A stretch of 64,000 nt of DNA, taken from the NCBI GenBank assembly GCA_964590255.1, contig CAZPYA010000002.1, positions 41,916 to 105,915 of the forward strand, given 5' to 3'. The notes under the pieces are model-generated. The model was not told the origin of the DNA, made no database searches, and saw only the letters and a program-made list of their open reading frames with translations. Shown one piece after another: positions 56,700 to 64,000 of the stretch. The position numbers and the translations under genes were made by a program. Origin of the DNA: JAKIYB01 sp964590255 (lineage in GTDB: Bacteria; Armatimonadota; Hebobacteria; CAIYQO01). The first letter of the stretch is position 1; every line of letters begins with the position of its first letter.

Positions 56700-57782
56700 A
56701 TGTCCCCTCGTCTCGAGACACTGCGCGCGCATCTGGCCGACAGCATCCTGGATGCCCTGCTGGTCACCGGACCCGCGGATATCTACTATTTGTCCGGCTT
56801 CTCCGGCTCGGCCGGGGCGCTGGTGATCACCGCCGACCGACACCTGCTGGCCAGCGATTTCCGCTATATATTGCAAGCCGGACAGGAAGCGCCGGACTGG
56901 CCCTTCCTGCGCGTAGACGGCCCGCTGCTGCCCGCGCTGCGCGCCTGGCTGGCCGACGCCGGGGTGGCGACCGTCGGGTATGCCGCCGACCACCTGACGA
57001 TGGCGCAATACCGGCACCTGGGCGGAGACGACCCCGAGTTGTCCTACCGCCTGCTGCCCGAACCCGGACTGCTGACGGCGATGCGTCTGGTGAAGGAGCC
57101 GGAGGAACTGGCGCGCATCCGCGAGGCGGTGCGCGTGACGGACGGCGCCTACGCCGACCTGCTGACCCGCGTGCACGTGGGGGTGACGGAGCACGAATTG
57201 GCGCTTGGGGCGGAATGGTATATGCGCACCCACGGCGCGGAATCGGTGGCCTTCGATATCATCGTGGCCGCCGGGCCGCGTAGCGCCTTGCCGCACGCCC
57301 AGCCGGGCGACCGCCCGCTGCAGCCCGGCGACCTGGTGGTGGTGGACATGGGTGCCCGCGTGGCGCATTATTGCGCGGACATGACGCGCACCTTCGCGGT
57401 GGCGGAAGCGCAGCCGAAGGCGGCGGAGATTTACCGCGTCACCTGGGAGGCGCAGATGGCGGGGGTGCAGGGCCTCCACGCCGGCATGACCGGCGGCGAT
57501 GCCGACCGCCTCACACGCGACGTTATTGCGGCAGCGGGCTACGGTGCCTATTTCGGCCACGGCACCGGCCACGGCGTGGGCATCGACATTCATGAGGAGC
57601 CGCGGCTGCGTGCCGGCGCGGAAACGGTGCTGCCGGCCGGCGCCGCCGTCACCGTCGAGCCGGGCATCTACCTGCCGGACTACGGCGGCGTGCGCATCGA
57701 GGACCTGGTGGTGCTCACCGACGATGGCGCGGAGATTCTCACCGCGGCCGACAAACCAGCCGCGCTGCCGGTATACGGGTAA
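56700..57782 (+). CDS. pepP: M24 aminopeptidase (Xaa-Pro type)
   Basis: 360 residues from ATG 56700 with AAAGGA upstream. The creatinase N-domain (LDALLVTGPADIYYLSGFSG) precedes the pita-bread catalytic domain. The metal ligands are Asp in LVVVDMGARV, Asp in CADMTRTFAV, His in GHGTGHGVGIDIHEEP, Glu in VTVEPGIYLP and Glu in GVRIEDLVVL. It removes N-terminal residues from Xaa-Pro peptides and needs Mn or Co. It is probably co-transcribed with aroQ. Confidence 0.92.
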   Translation: MSPRLETLRAHLADSILDALLVTGPADIYYLSGFSGSAGALVITADRHLLASDFRYILQAGQEAPDWPFLRVDGPLLPALRAWLADAGVATVGYAADHLTMAQYRHLGGDDPELSYRLLPEPGLLTAMRLVKEPEELARIREAVRVTDGAYADLLTRVHVGVTEHELALGAEWYMRTHGAESVAFDIIVAAGPRSALPHAQPGDRPLQPGDLVVVDMGARVAHYCADMTRTFAVAEAQPKAAEIYRVTWEAQMAGVQGLHAGMTGGDADRLTRDVIAAAGYGAYFGHGTGHGVGIDIHEEPRLRAGAETVLPAGAAVTVEPGIYLPDYGGVRIEDLVVLTDDGAEILTAADKPAALPVYG

Positions 57783-57898
57783 GCTTTTGTGTGTTACACC
57801 CGACACACCAGTTGGTCACATTTCGCTACAATACCGAGGGCTAGAAAAGATTTCAACCAAATCCTACGCGCAAACAGCCAAACATGGAAAGGTAACAT

Positions 57899-58285
57899 AT
57901 GGCACGACGCATCTTACTTATCGATGACGAACAGGACATCCGATCGCTGCTGGCACTGATTCTGGAGTCGGCGGGCTACACCATCAATGAAGCGCATAGC
58001 GGCAAAGATGGCCTGGCGCAGCTCGCGCGGGAATCCTTCGATCTGGTGATCCTGGATGTTATGATGCCGGAGATGGACGGCTGGGAAGTGTGCCGCCAGA
58101 TCAAGAGCCGCCAGCAAACCCGCCACATTCCGGTACTGATCCTCACCGTCCGCGCGCAGCCCTTCGACCGCGTCATCGGCTTGGAAGTCGTGCAGGCTGA
58201 CGAATACCTGACGAAACCGTTTGATCGCCAGGCGTTGCTGAGCACCGTCGAGCGGCTGGTCGGCGCCGCCTGCTCCGAAGCATAA
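57899..58285 (+). CDS. Single-domain response regulator
   Basis: 128 residues; ATG 57899 is preceded by GGAAAGG. It is only a receiver domain: acidic pocket D9-D10, phosphoacceptor D53 in LVILDVMMPEMDG, Thr in LILTVRAQ and Lys in EYLTKPFD. No output domain is attached, so it works by protein contact, as in CheY/PilG-like proteins. The neighbouring genes do not reveal a partner kinase. The orphan kinase at 15206 belongs to a class that usually pairs with NarL regulators, so it is not an obvious match. Confidence 0.9.
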   Translation: MARRILLIDDEQDIRSLLALILESAGYTINEAHSGKDGLAQLARESFDLVILDVMMPEMDGWEVCRQIKSRQQTRHIPVLILTVRAQPFDRVIGLEVVQADEYLTKPFDRQALLSTVERLVGAACSEA

Positions 58286-58301
58286 CGCCGCCCCCGGCTG
58301 C

Positions 58302-59423
58302 TTGCCGAGTGCCCCGGCTTCCTGTTATGCTTACCGCAACATTTCCACGGAGGCCGTCGTCATTCCTGACCTTGATCACGGCTGGGGCCACCGGCTGCGC
58401 AAGCAGTGGCAGTCCCCGCTGTACCAGTTGAAAATCGTCTTCCTGCTCCTCATCATCCTCATCGCCATCGGGGTGACGTTTTACCGGTTGGCGCTGCGCT
58501 GGGATTACCGTGAGGCGCTGCTGCAGATCATCTACATCTTCTCCACGCTGGGTGGCTCTGTGCGCAACATCGACGCCCCGTTGGTACAGTGGTTCAACAT
58601 CTTCTACATCCTGACCATTCTGCTGGTGGTCATCTGGGGTGTCAGCCTGCTCATCGAGGCGATGGTGCAGGGCGAGTTGGTCTATTTCTGGGGGACACAC
58701 CGCATGGAACAGCGCATCACGCAACTGTCGAAGCATTTCATCCTCTGCGGATTTGGCCGCATGGGACAGGAGATCGCCCAGCAGCTCACCCGCGCGAAAC
58801 AACGTTTCGTGATCATCGAGCACAACCCCGCGCAAATCCCCAATCTGGAAGATTCCGGTTACCTGTATGTGCAAGGTGACGCCCGCGAAGACGAGGAGCT
58901 GCTCAAAGCCGGCATTAAAAAGGCCAAGGGACTCATCGCCGTCTATTCCACCGACGAGGAGAACGTCTTCATCACCCTCAGCGCCCGCGTGCTGAACCCG
59001 GCGCTCTATGTGGTCACCCGCTCGTCCTCCAAGTCCGGCGAGGCGAAGATGAAGCACGCCGGCGCCGACCGCGTCTTCTAGCCCTATGTCATCGGCGGCC
59101 GCCGCATGGCGCAGGCCATCCTGCAGCCCTCGGTGGTCGAGTTCCTCGACACCGTGGTGCACGGCGAGCAAATGGACCTGGCGATGGAAGAAGTGACGCT
59201 GCAGCCTGGCGGCGCCTACTGCGGCCGCACCATCGACGGCGGCACCGATATCGAATGCCGGGGCGTCCACCTGCTCGGCGTGGTTAGCCGCGACGGCACC
59301 ATGCGCATGCGCGACCTCAGCAGCTATCAGGCCCAACCCGGCGACACCTTCATCCTCCTCGGCGATCCGACGGCCATCCAGGAAGCCGCGCGTCGCCTGA
59401 CGGGCGAGACGACGACGGTCTAA
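58302..59423 (+). pseudogene. Two-helix K+ channel with TrkA domains, broken by an in-frame amber codon
   Basis: Reads 58302-59423 in one frame with a single TAG at 59079-59081. The first part has helices at about 42-64 and 98-125, then the RCK/TrkA_N domain (HFILCGFGRMGQEIAQQLTR, YLYVQGDAREDEELLKAGIK). After ADRVF-stop it goes on with PYVIGGRRMAQAILQPSVVE and the TrkA_C domain. Relatives have a Ser at the stop, so TCG to TAG by one change is likely. The pore segment reads FSTLGGSVRNID, without the usual TVGYG filter. The start is unclear: TTG 58302 has no ribosome site, while ATT 58362 follows GGAGG. Sequencing error, recent decay or read-through are all possible; ATG 59101-59106 region could restart the C-terminal domain. 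Confidence 0.75.
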
Positions 59424-59540
59424 CATATGGCGGGCGAGACTCTCCGTTGAGCCGCACACGGCGCTGTCATCGGCCCCCCTCCCCGGCCCTCGCACCGTGA
59501 ATGGTTTCCCACATCTGCACATGCGAACAGTCAAAATACA

Positions 59541-59568
59541 ACCGCCGCATGCGTATGCATGCGGCGGT
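59541..59568 (-). terminator. Intrinsic terminator of sigH
   Basis: A 12-base-pair stem (ACCGCCGCATGC with GCATGCGGCGGT); on the minus strand it is followed by TGTATTTTG, fitting a Rho-independent terminator. Confidence 0.75.
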
Positions 59569-59594
59569 TTGCTGTCAGTATCAAACCGATGCGC

Positions 59595-60242
59595 TTACCC
59601 CACCGTCATCATGCTCCGCAGTGACTTGCCGATTTTGCGTTTGGCGCGCTGCAGGGCGTTGTCGATGGATTTCACGCGGCGGCTCAGCTCGACGGCGATC
59701 TCCTGGTAGGACTTGCCTTCCAGGTGGCTGCGCAGCACGGCGCTCTCCAGGCTGGACAGCTCGCGCTTGATGCGGCGACGCAGGTCGTCCGAGAACTGCT
59801 GGGTGATGACCACTTCCTCGGGATCGCTGGTGGCGGTCTCGGCGAGGGTGTCCATCAGCGTGCGGTCGGAGTCGGCGTCGAAGAGGCTGGCATGCAGGCT
59901 GACGTAGGAGTTCAGCGGGATGTGCTTCTGGCGCGTGGCGGCCTTGATCGCGGTGAAGATCTGGCGGCTGATGCACAGCTCAGCAAAGGCGCGAAACGGC
60001 AGCATGCGATCGCCGCGAAAATCGCGGATCGCCTTGAACAGGCCGATCATGCCTTCTTGCACGATATCTTCGTGGTCGGCGCCGACGAGAAAGTACGAAC
60101 GCGCCTTGCCTTCGACAATGCCGCGGTATTTGCAGAGAAGGTGTTCAGTGGCTTGCTGGCACCCCTCCTTGGCGTATGCGACAACCTCTTCATCTCCCAT
60201 TCCATGGAAGTTCATGAAGTGTCCGCGAACCGGCAGCTGCAT
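59595..60242 (-). CDS. sigH: SigH/Spo0H-like RNA polymerase sigma factor
   Basis: 215 residues from ATG 60242, preceded by GGAGGG; a TTG five codons upstream is less likely. Region 2 reads HLLCKYRGIVEGKARSYFLV, GADHEDIVQEGMIGLFKAIR and RAFAELCISRQIFTAIKAAT, then RQKHIPLNSYVSL, which is strikingly like Bacillus SigH. The region 4 helix-turn-helix is SSLESAVLRSHLEGKSYQEI. In Bacillus SigH serves early stationary phase and sporulation. No sporulation gene is seen here, so a general transition-state role is more likely. It has its own consensus promoter and terminator. Confidence 0.92.
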   Translation of the reverse strand: MQLPVRGHFMNFHGMGDEEVVAYAKEGCQQATEHLLCKYRGIVEGKARSYFLVGADHEDIVQEGMIGLFKAIRDFRGDRMLPFRAFAELCISRQIFTAIKAATRQKHIPLNSYVSLHASLFDADSDRTLMDTLAETATSDPEEVVITQQFSDDLRRRIKRELSSLESAVLRSHLEGKSYQEIAVELSRRVKSIDNALQRAKRKIGKSLRSMMTVG

Positions 60243-60391
60243 AGAATCGCCCTCCAATTCTACTCACGGTTCCCACATAAGTCGTCTGTCAGAGTCGGCC
60301 CTGGGCCTATGCTGACCGAAGGGGAAAGAAGTCCTTCTGACGATACTCGGGGAAGCTGCACCTGTGATCCCTCACATCGAATCACACAGGC

Positions 60392-60421
60392 ATTATAGGA
60401 AGAAGAGCAGCCAAGCGTCAA
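60392..60421 (-). promoter_or_regulatory. Near-consensus promoter of sigH
   Basis: On the minus strand TTGACG (60421-60416), 18-base spacer, TATAAT (60397-60392); the leader is about 145 nt. At the start site lies TGTGAT-N12-ATCACA (60364-60387), a possible operator or leader hairpin. The remaining DNA to 60576 has no gene. Confidence 0.75.
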
Positions 60422-60576
60422 GGCGTTTTGCGCATGTCCGTCGTTTTTTCGCAGAAAAATCCTTCTTGGCCCGGTAAAAATATTTTTCAGACGGAACGTT
60501 CTGCCCATCGACGGGGGCAAGACGCCATCACCAGCCTACCCGGAAGCGGCTGGCGCCACGCCGAAGGAAGCGGAAG

Positions 60577-60610
60577 ACCGGCCCCCATCCCGGAAGGGAT
60601 GGGGGCCGGT
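60577..60610 (-). terminator. Terminator of the repeat-rich secreted protein gene
   Basis: A perfect 15-base-pair stem (60577-60591 with 60596-60610), loop GGAA. Confidence 0.8.
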
Positions 60611-60628
60611 GTATGCGGACATCGTCGG

Positions 60629-63600
60629 TCAGAGTCCGTATTTGGCCTTCAGATACGCTTCGACGGCCTGACGGTCGGCATCGGAGAGATCGACACTGAA
60701 GCCGATGATTTCCGCCACGTCCATCGCGATGAAGTAGTTACCGGAATCGGTGGTGCCGCCGAGGAGATACGACCGAAGCTGTTCGGGGTTCGCGCCGCTG
60801 ATCGTCATCACCATCGGCGCGGTCACCGGCCCCAGGTCAAATGGCACCAGCAGTCCCGTGCCGTTTTTCCACACGGCGCGCGGATAGGGATTGAAGTGGA
60901 AGAACGTCGTACCCGATTCAAAGAGGTAGGGACGATAATCGCCGTTCGGATACTGCATGTTCGTGCCGATAGGCGAGCCATAATTAGTAAACACCGCGGC
61001 GGTTGAGCGCCAGACGATGAAATACTGGCTGACGGCAAATTCGCCATCCACCGGCATGCATTGTCCGCTGCCATTGAACCGGATGATGGGTTGGCCGTTC
61101 CAGGTATTGGTGATGCGCGTCGGCCGCAGGGCAGCGTCAAGCTGCGCGGCGTGATGGTTCGCGCCGGAGGTGTCCGCCCAGGCGGAGACTTTTCCGGCGG
61201 TGACGGTGACGCCCAGGTTCGCCGCGAAGCGCAGCACCAGGTTGGCGGCGACGGGTAGTTGATCGAGCACCGTCACCGACGCCGCGCCAGATTGCGTCGG
61301 ATCGGCCACGCTGGTGGCGACGATCTTGTAATAGCCTGGCACATACGGCGCCACGAACGTGCCGTCCGCGGCAATGGCGCCGGGCACCAGCACATTCGCG
61401 CTGTTGCGCACCGTCCAGGTGACGGCCTGGTTGGCGGTCGCGCCGACCGTCGCTGTGAAAAGCTGACTGGCGCCGCAGCGCAGGGTCAGTTTGTTCGGAT
61501 TCACCGTGATGGGAATCGTGGTATAGGCCTGCCCGACGGACTTCAGATAGGCCACCGTGGTCCCCTGTTCGCGCGCATACACATACAGCGTATAGGCGCG
61601 CGGCGCATCGACAGGCAGCGTTCCGGTCCAGGACGCGGCGGCGAGATAATCTTGCAGCGTCAGCTTCTGCAGCGTATTCGTGGCATCCAGATACGTCGCT
61701 TTATACGCGTATTCCAGCTTCGCGCCACCCGTGGGGATGGCGGTGATCGTCAGATTCGCTCCCAGCAGCCCCGGCGAGGCCGGGGACACGCTCATCTTCA
61801 GCGCGCTCAGCGGCGCCTTCGTCACGAACGGCCTGGTCGCGGACATCTGGTAGATGATGGTGGTGCCCTGTTCACGCGCGTAGACATACAGCGTGTAGCT
61901 GCGCGGCGCGTCAACCGGCAGCTTCCCCGTCCAACTCGCCAACCCGCTGTAATCCTGCAGCGTCAGCTTCACCAGGGTATTGGCGGCGTCATAATAGGTC
62001 GCCTTGAACGCGTATTCCAGCTTCGCGCCACCCGTGGGGATGGCGGTGATCGTCAAATTCGCTCCCAGCAGCCCTGGCGAGGCCGGTGACACGCTCATGT
62101 TCAGCGCGCTCAGCGGCGCCTTCGTCACGAACGGCCTGGTCGCGGACATCTGGTAGATGATGGTGGTGCCCTGTTCACGCGCGTAGACATACAGCGTGTA
62201 GCTGCGCGGCGCGTCAACCGGCAGCTTCCCCGTCCAACTCGCCAACCCGCTGTAATCCTGCAGCGTCAGCTTCACCAGGGTATTGGCGGCGTCATAATAG
62301 GTCGCCTTGAACGCGTATTCCAGCTTCGCCCCGCCCGTCGGCACGGCGGTGATCGTCAGGTTGCTGCCTACCAGGCCGGGGGATGTGGGCGTCACAGTCA
62401 TCTGCAGGTCGCTCAGTGGCGCCTTGGTGATGAATGTCACGGACGTCGAGTAGAGCAGGTAGTTGACCGATGTCCCCTGCTCGCGCACGTAGGCGTAGAT
62501 GCTGTAGGTGCGCGCCACGTCCTGCGGCAGCTTGCCGGTCCAGGTGGCGGACGCAGCATAATCGCGCAGTAGAATCCACTGCAGCACGTTGTTGGCGTCG
62601 CGGTAGCCGGCGCGGAATTTATACTCGGGTTTCGCGCCACCGGTCGGGGTGGCGGTGCAGGTGATGGACGCCGTCCACGGCTGCGGTGAGGCGGGGGTGA
62701 CGGTCAACGCCAGCGCGCTCACCACGGGCTTGATGGTATAGGGCAGGGTTGCCGATTTCAACAGCGTGGTGCCCTGCTCGCGGGCGTAGACACGGATGAT
62801 GTAGCTGCCGGGCTCGGTGGGAGTCCAGGTGAAGACAGGGTTCGCCGTGTAAGTCGCCGGCAGCGCGCCATACGTCGTCACGCCGTTGATAATGGTGCCA
62901 ACCTGGAATTTGTATTCCGGCGTGCCACCGCCCACGGTGGTGGCGGTGATGGCTACCGGGACATTGGGCAGGCCCGGCGAGACCGGGACGGCCGCCAGGC
63001 TCACGCTCTGCAGCGGCAGCCGGGTGGTCTCGGCGACGACGAAGTCGGTCTTCGTCGCATCGTTCGTCGACACGGCGCTGAAGGTGACCGTGCACTTCGT
63101 GCCCCCCTTCACTGCCGGTCCCGGCGTGACCTCTATGCGGAACGGCACGGCGGTGCCCATCGGCACTTCCGGCGACCACCCACCGGGATCGGTGATCGCC
63201 GCGGTGCAGTCGCCGCCGCCCGGGCGCTCGTCAACGTATTTCACCGTCCAGCCGGCAGGCTGCGGCGTGGCGGTGAGCTTGATGATATCGGTTGCGGTGC
63301 CGTAGTTGCCGACCAGTACATGATAGACGGCGGTGGTGGCGGTGGCAGCGGCGCTGGTTTGCGACGGCGCGTCGTTGTGGACTGCCAGGCCAAGATAATC
63401 CGCATCAGCCGGGCCTTGAATCATCAGGTCTGGCTGGAAGACACCGGTAAAATCGAACGTATAGCGGAAGAAGGCCAGATCGATGCCATTGAGATCTTGT
63501 GCCCAGATCCATTTCGCCGGACTATCGGCCGCAAATCCGTTCACTTCACCCCACGGCGCGATGCCATAACTGCCATGCTCCGTGGCAGTTCCCCAGCCGG

Positions 63601-63928
63601 TATCATTAAAATCGATATCCTGCCACCCAGCGTCTTCCGTCGTGCTGATCTTCCAATCGGCATTACTGCCATGCCGAACACTATTGATGATGGTTTCAGC
63701 GAGCAATCCTGCGATTGCGCCTCCATCAACGCCTTTCACGGCGATGACGTTCTTCCCTGTGAGTAGCGGCAGATTCGCAAACGCCGTCGCCGTCTGCCAG
63801 GTGCCTCCGGCGCCGATATATTGTCCGTTGAGATACAATTCGAATGCATTATCACAGGTGATCAGGATGTCAGCCGCAGCCTCTCCCGGCGCTTCGCGGT
63901 AGAGCAGCCCAACCTCCTCGGCGGTCAT
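60629..63928 (-). CDS. Large repeat-rich surface protein, 5'-truncated by a mobile element
   Basis: The frame is open to 63948 and its first codons read RIYNRAMTAEEVGLLYREAP, the end of a LamG/concanavalin-like domain, so the Met at 63928 is internal and the gene once continued to the right. After this come a sugar-binding sandwich (FELYLNGQYIGAGGTWQTAT), a domain with DYLGLAVHND, then five or six immunoglobulin-like repeats of about 101 residues. Their phrases are PTGGAKLEYAFKATYYDAAN, LQDYSGLASWTGKLPVDAPR and YTLYVYAREQGTTIIYQ. A second LamG-like domain ends in VEAYLKAKYGL. It was exported and presumably bound glycans. With its signal peptide lost it is probably not functional now. Confidence 0.8.
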   Translation of the reverse strand: MTAEEVGLLYREAPGEAAADILITCDNAFELYLNGQYIGAGGTWQTATAFANLPLLTGKNVIAVKGVDGGAIAGLLAETIINSVRHGSNADWKISTTEDAGWQDIDFNDTGWGTATEHGSYGIAPWGEVNGFAADSPAKWIWAQDLNGIDLAFFRYTFDFTGVFQPDLMIQGPADADYLGLAVHNDAPSQTSAAATATTAVYHVLVGNYGTATDIIKLTATPQPAGWTVKYVDERPGGGDCTAAITDPGGWSPEVPMGTAVPFRIEVTPGPAVKGGTKCTVTFSAVSTNDATKTDFVVAETTRLPLQSVSLAAVPVSPGLPNVPVAITATTVGGGTPEYKFQVGTIINGVTTYGALPATYTANPVFTWTPTEPGSYIIRVYAREQGTTLLKSATLPYTIKPVVSALALTVTPASPQPWTASITCTATPTGGAKPEYKFRAGYRDANNVLQWILLRDYAASATWTGKLPQDVARTYSIYAYVREQGTSVNYLLYSTSVTFITKAPLSDLQMTVTPTSPGLVGSNLTITAVPTGGAKLEYAFKATYYDAANTLVKLTLQDYSGLASWTGKLPVDAPRSYTLYVYAREQGTTIIYQMSATRPFVTKAPLSALNMSVSPASPGLLGANLTITAIPTGGAKLEYAFKATYYDAANTLVKLTLQDYSGLASWTGKLPVDAPRSYTLYVYAREQGTTIIYQMSATRPFVTKAPLSALKMSVSPASPGLLGANLTITAIPTGGAKLEYAYKATYLDATNTLQKLTLQDYLAAASWTGTLPVDAPRAYTLYVYAREQGTTVAYLKSVGQAYTTIPITVNPNKLTLRCGASQLFTATVGATANQAVTWTVRNSANVLVPGAIAADGTFVAPYVPGYYKIVATSVADPTQSGAASVTVLDQLPVAANLVLRFAANLGVTVTAGKVSAWADTSGANHHAAQLDAALRPTRITNTWNGQPIIRFNGSGQCMPVDGEFAVSQYFIVWRSTAAVFTNYGSPIGTNMQYPNGDYRPYLFESGTTFFHFNPYPRAVWKNGTGLLVPFDLGPVTAPMVMTISGANPEQLRSYLLGGTTDSGNYFIAMDVAEIIGFSVDLSDADRQAVEAYLKAKYGL
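61801..62329. repeat. Near-identical 303-bp tandem repeat inside the surface protein gene
   Basis: 61801-62026 and 62104-62329 appear identical by eye over about 226 bases at a 303-base period (101 codons); neighbouring repeats are more diverged. It points to recent duplication or gene conversion, and is a spot where assembly could collapse. Confidence 0.8.
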
Positions 63929-63948
63929 GGCGCGGTTGTAAATACGTC

Positions 63949-64000
63949 AGGACTTTCGCTCAACATCCCACCGCCTGAATGGTCGGGCGGCGTAGGGCCG
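63949..64000. mobile_element. End of a second element with the same terminal repeat (partial)
   Basis: CAGGACTTTCGCTC at 63949-63962 equals the left end of the element at 47136. It cuts the LamG-domain reading frame at 63948 and continues past the window edge, with a different inside (from AACATCCC). Its right end and target duplication (expected TACGT) are not visible. Confidence 0.65.

Noticed and set aside
58302..59423. TAG as a pyrrolysine codon
   Set aside because: No pyl genes in view and the site aligns with a plain Ser in a TrkA-type protein; a point mutation or read error is far simpler.
1..64000. tRNA or rRNA genes
   Set aside because: I inspected the intergenic stretches and saw no cloverleaf with a GTTCRAnnC-type T arm and no rRNA sequence; a covariance search could still find one.

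Overview
The window is GC-rich DNA from an uncultured or draft-assembled bacterium: a run of 10 Ns at 12522-12531 marks a scaffold join inside a gene. The gene set points to Armatimonadota or a close relative. The evidence is a type II pseudopilin with a FPVFAKAREKAR stretch after its N-terminal helix and an H-x9-DG motif, many secreted proteins built from adhesion and sugar-binding domains, a Spo0H/SigH-like sigma factor, and a carbohydrate-oriented gene content (GH15, GH2, CBM9-like, fucose isomerase-like, phosphodiester glycosidase). This placement is an inference from gene style, not from a phylogenetic marker.

Layout. 1-4400: start of a GH15 glucoamylase-like gene (minus strand), then a polarity or motility module (membrane protein, MglA GTPase, Roadblock/LC7 protein, DUF4388 protein). 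4400-11900: AT-richer orphan gene between G-rich repeats, fucI-like isomerase, a 34-residue membrane protein with its own promoter, a GYF-domain membrane protein with a decayed copy behind it, a PEPCK-like protein that lost its P-loop, nitroreductase, D-2-hydroxyacid dehydrogenase. 11900-15200: two RlaP-type nucleotidyltransferases around an unknown gene, then an orphan gene bracketed by hairpin arrays. 15200-30500: sensor kinase, TPR/pRiA4 fusion, FAD oxidoreductase, murI, HYR-repeat protein, ferredoxin plus hybrid cluster protein behind a CRP/FNR-type palindrome, pseudopilin with a divergent LacI-type regulator, a cysteine desulfurase homologue without its cysteine, and a CPBP homologue without its catalytic residues.

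30500-46600: secreted beta-propeller protein, argG, SUKH-domain protein, hemW (probably leaderless), PKD protein, NSS transporter with a 30-residue MetS-like subunit, an unrecognised three-gene membrane module, rpsT, a MazF/RHH toxin-antitoxin pair, gyrA. 46600-48280: a low-GC AlbA_2/Schlafen-type gene bracketed by related hairpins and split by an 83-bp MITE-like element whose removal with one 5-bp target copy restores the frame. 48280-60300: GH2 enzyme, DinB, sugar isomerase-like protein, TPR-like protein, a candidate long-hairpin RNA (about 53073-53251), SDR, NAGPA-like protein, CBM9-like protein, aroQ-pepP, receiver protein, a K+ channel/TrkA gene with an in-frame amber codon, sigH. 60600-64000: a repeat-rich secreted protein whose N-terminal LamG domain is cut at 63949 by a second copy of the same mobile-element terminus.

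The most unusual features are the MITE family inserted in two genes, hairpin-bracketed orphan genes, the long-hairpin RNA candidate, and a set of enzyme homologues that kept their fold signatures but lost catalytic residues. All domain names come from reading motifs by eye; no database search was possible.
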